Below, piece after piece: positions 63,670 through 64,000 of a stretch of 64,000 bases of DNA. The position numbers were made by a program, and so were the translations under genes. The stretch is from Marinovum algicola (lineage in GTDB: Bacteria; Pseudomonadota; Alphaproteobacteria; Rhodobacterales; Rhodobacteraceae): assembly GCF_900109145.1 (NCBI RefSeq), contig NZ_FNYY01000004.1, forward strand, positions 234,388-298,387, in the 5' to 3' direction. The notes beneath the pieces were generated by a model. The model did not search any database. It was not told where the DNA came from and saw only the letters and a list, made by a program, of their open reading frames with translations. The stretch's first letter is position 1. Each line of letters starts with the position of its first letter.

Positions 63670-63966
63670 CTACCGCAGCGGCTGGTCCTTGACGCGGGCG
63701 ATAATGTCTGGCTCGGCGACGAAGTCGTCGAGGAAGCTGTGCCACTCTTCGACGGACCTGCGTGCGGATGCGAGCATATCACGTATCTCGTCGATGCCGT
63801 CGTCGGTCAGCGCGGTGATGTAGTCGTCGTGCCCGACATGGACGCTGACGATATTGCCGTAGGTTAGGTTGTCGTCGTTGCTGACGATGGCCTCGAGCAG
63901 CTCGGGATCTTCGCCCAGGCGGGTGGCGACATGGGCGATGGAGCACACGTAGGTCGTTGCCGCCAT
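63670..63966 (-). CDS. hypothetical protein, 98 residues
   Basis: I do not recognise this protein. It is acidic, starts MAATTYVCSIAHVATRLGED, has a central LTYGNIVSVHVGHDDYITAL segment and a Glu/Asp-rich C-terminal half, with no signal peptide or membrane helix. Its codon use is GC-rich like the host genes, unlike the tni genes. Its ATG overlaps the stop of another frame entering from the right edge (TGATG), which supports a real coupled gene pair. It may be transposon cargo, island DNA or rearranged host DNA. Confidence 0.55.
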   Translation of the reverse strand: MAATTYVCSIAHVATRLGEDPELLEAIVSNDDNLTYGNIVSVHVGHDDYITALTDDGIDEIRDMLASARRSVEEWHSFLDDFVAEPDIIARVKDQPLR

Positions 63967-64000
63967 CACGCGGCCTCGTTGCGAGATTGATCCGTCGGGC
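63966..64000 (-). CDS. possible C-terminal end of a gene cut by the window edge
   Basis: An open frame entering from the right edge reads PTDQSRNEAA then TGA, and its stop overlaps the start of the 98-residue gene by one base. Too little is visible to identify it. Confidence 0.25.
   Translation of the reverse strand, partial: PTDQSRNEAA

Noticed and set aside
57846..64000. A CRISPR-associated transposon.
   Set aside because: tniQ and the AAA+ gene would fit, but no cas gene or repeat-spacer array is present in the visible part. It remains open for the sequence beyond the right edge.
1..64000. tRNA, rRNA, riboswitch or replication origin.
   Set aside because: No cloverleaf, rRNA segment, DnaA-box cluster or known riboswitch core was recognised by reading; a covariance-model scan would be needed to exclude them.

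Overview
The window is high-GC, densely packed bacterial DNA. It reads as a chromosomal segment of an alphaproteobacterium of the order Rhodobacterales (roseobacter type). Support comes from a PetP/PetR-like MarR plus response-regulator pair, an HDAC-like/xseB/ispA/dxs block, a CtrA/CenR-class orphan regulator, many ATGA start-stop overlaps, and short hairpin-plus-AAGAGGAAG intergenic repeats. The species cannot be named from the sequence. No rRNA, tRNA or CRISPR array was seen.

Region 1 (1-24.3 kb) is core genome: HU, AMP nucleosidase, a PLP decarboxylase, an OmpA-like lipoprotein-type envelope protein, an AhpD-like peroxidase, a PRC-barrel protein, a GNAT enzyme, a CinA-like protein, SfsA, a DMT transporter, Map, the gpmI-envC-ctpA-rppH run, an L,D-transpeptidase with RibA, an orphan OmpR-type regulator followed by a structured small-RNA candidate, IlvE, PetP-PetR, and HDAC-like/XseB/IspA/Dxs for isoprenoid precursors.

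Region 2 (24.3-50.1 kb) is a surface-polysaccharide locus. It holds a WecG-type transferase, five further glycosyltransferases, two versions of a Gfo/Idh + SDR sugar-oxidoreductase pair (one split, one fused), a BY-kinase-like ATPase, a Wzz-type chain-length protein and a Wzx-type flippase. Embedded in its minus-strand operon are a 2138-residue type I polyketide synthase (KS-AT-KR-DH-ACP-TE) and a 1514-residue NRPS-like enzyme (formyltransferase, degenerate condensation-like region, adenylation domain split by a luciferase-like monooxygenase, carrier domain). Read by eye, the adenylation code is close to the glycine code. The simplest model is an N-formylglycine-type starter, possibly oxidised, extended by one malonate unit and released by the PKS thioesterase, perhaps onto a sugar. 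No Wzy polymerase, Wza, initiating phosphoglycosyltransferase or phosphopantetheinyl transferase lies in the window. This locus is the best candidate for an undescribed system.

Region 3 (50.1-57.7 kb) is a tripartite tricarboxylate transporter (tctCBA) with a divergent TctD/TctE-like two-component operon that also encodes a periplasmic binding protein. A UgpC-type ABC ATPase follows.

Region 4 (57.7-64 kb) is less GC-rich and mobile. The permease gene next to ugpC survives only as its last ~45 codons, then foreign DNA begins. It carries tniA-tniB-tniQ (Tn5053/Tn7-like transposition) with a long, multi-HTH, TnsD-like TniQ. The permease does not resume before the window ends, so the island continues to the right.
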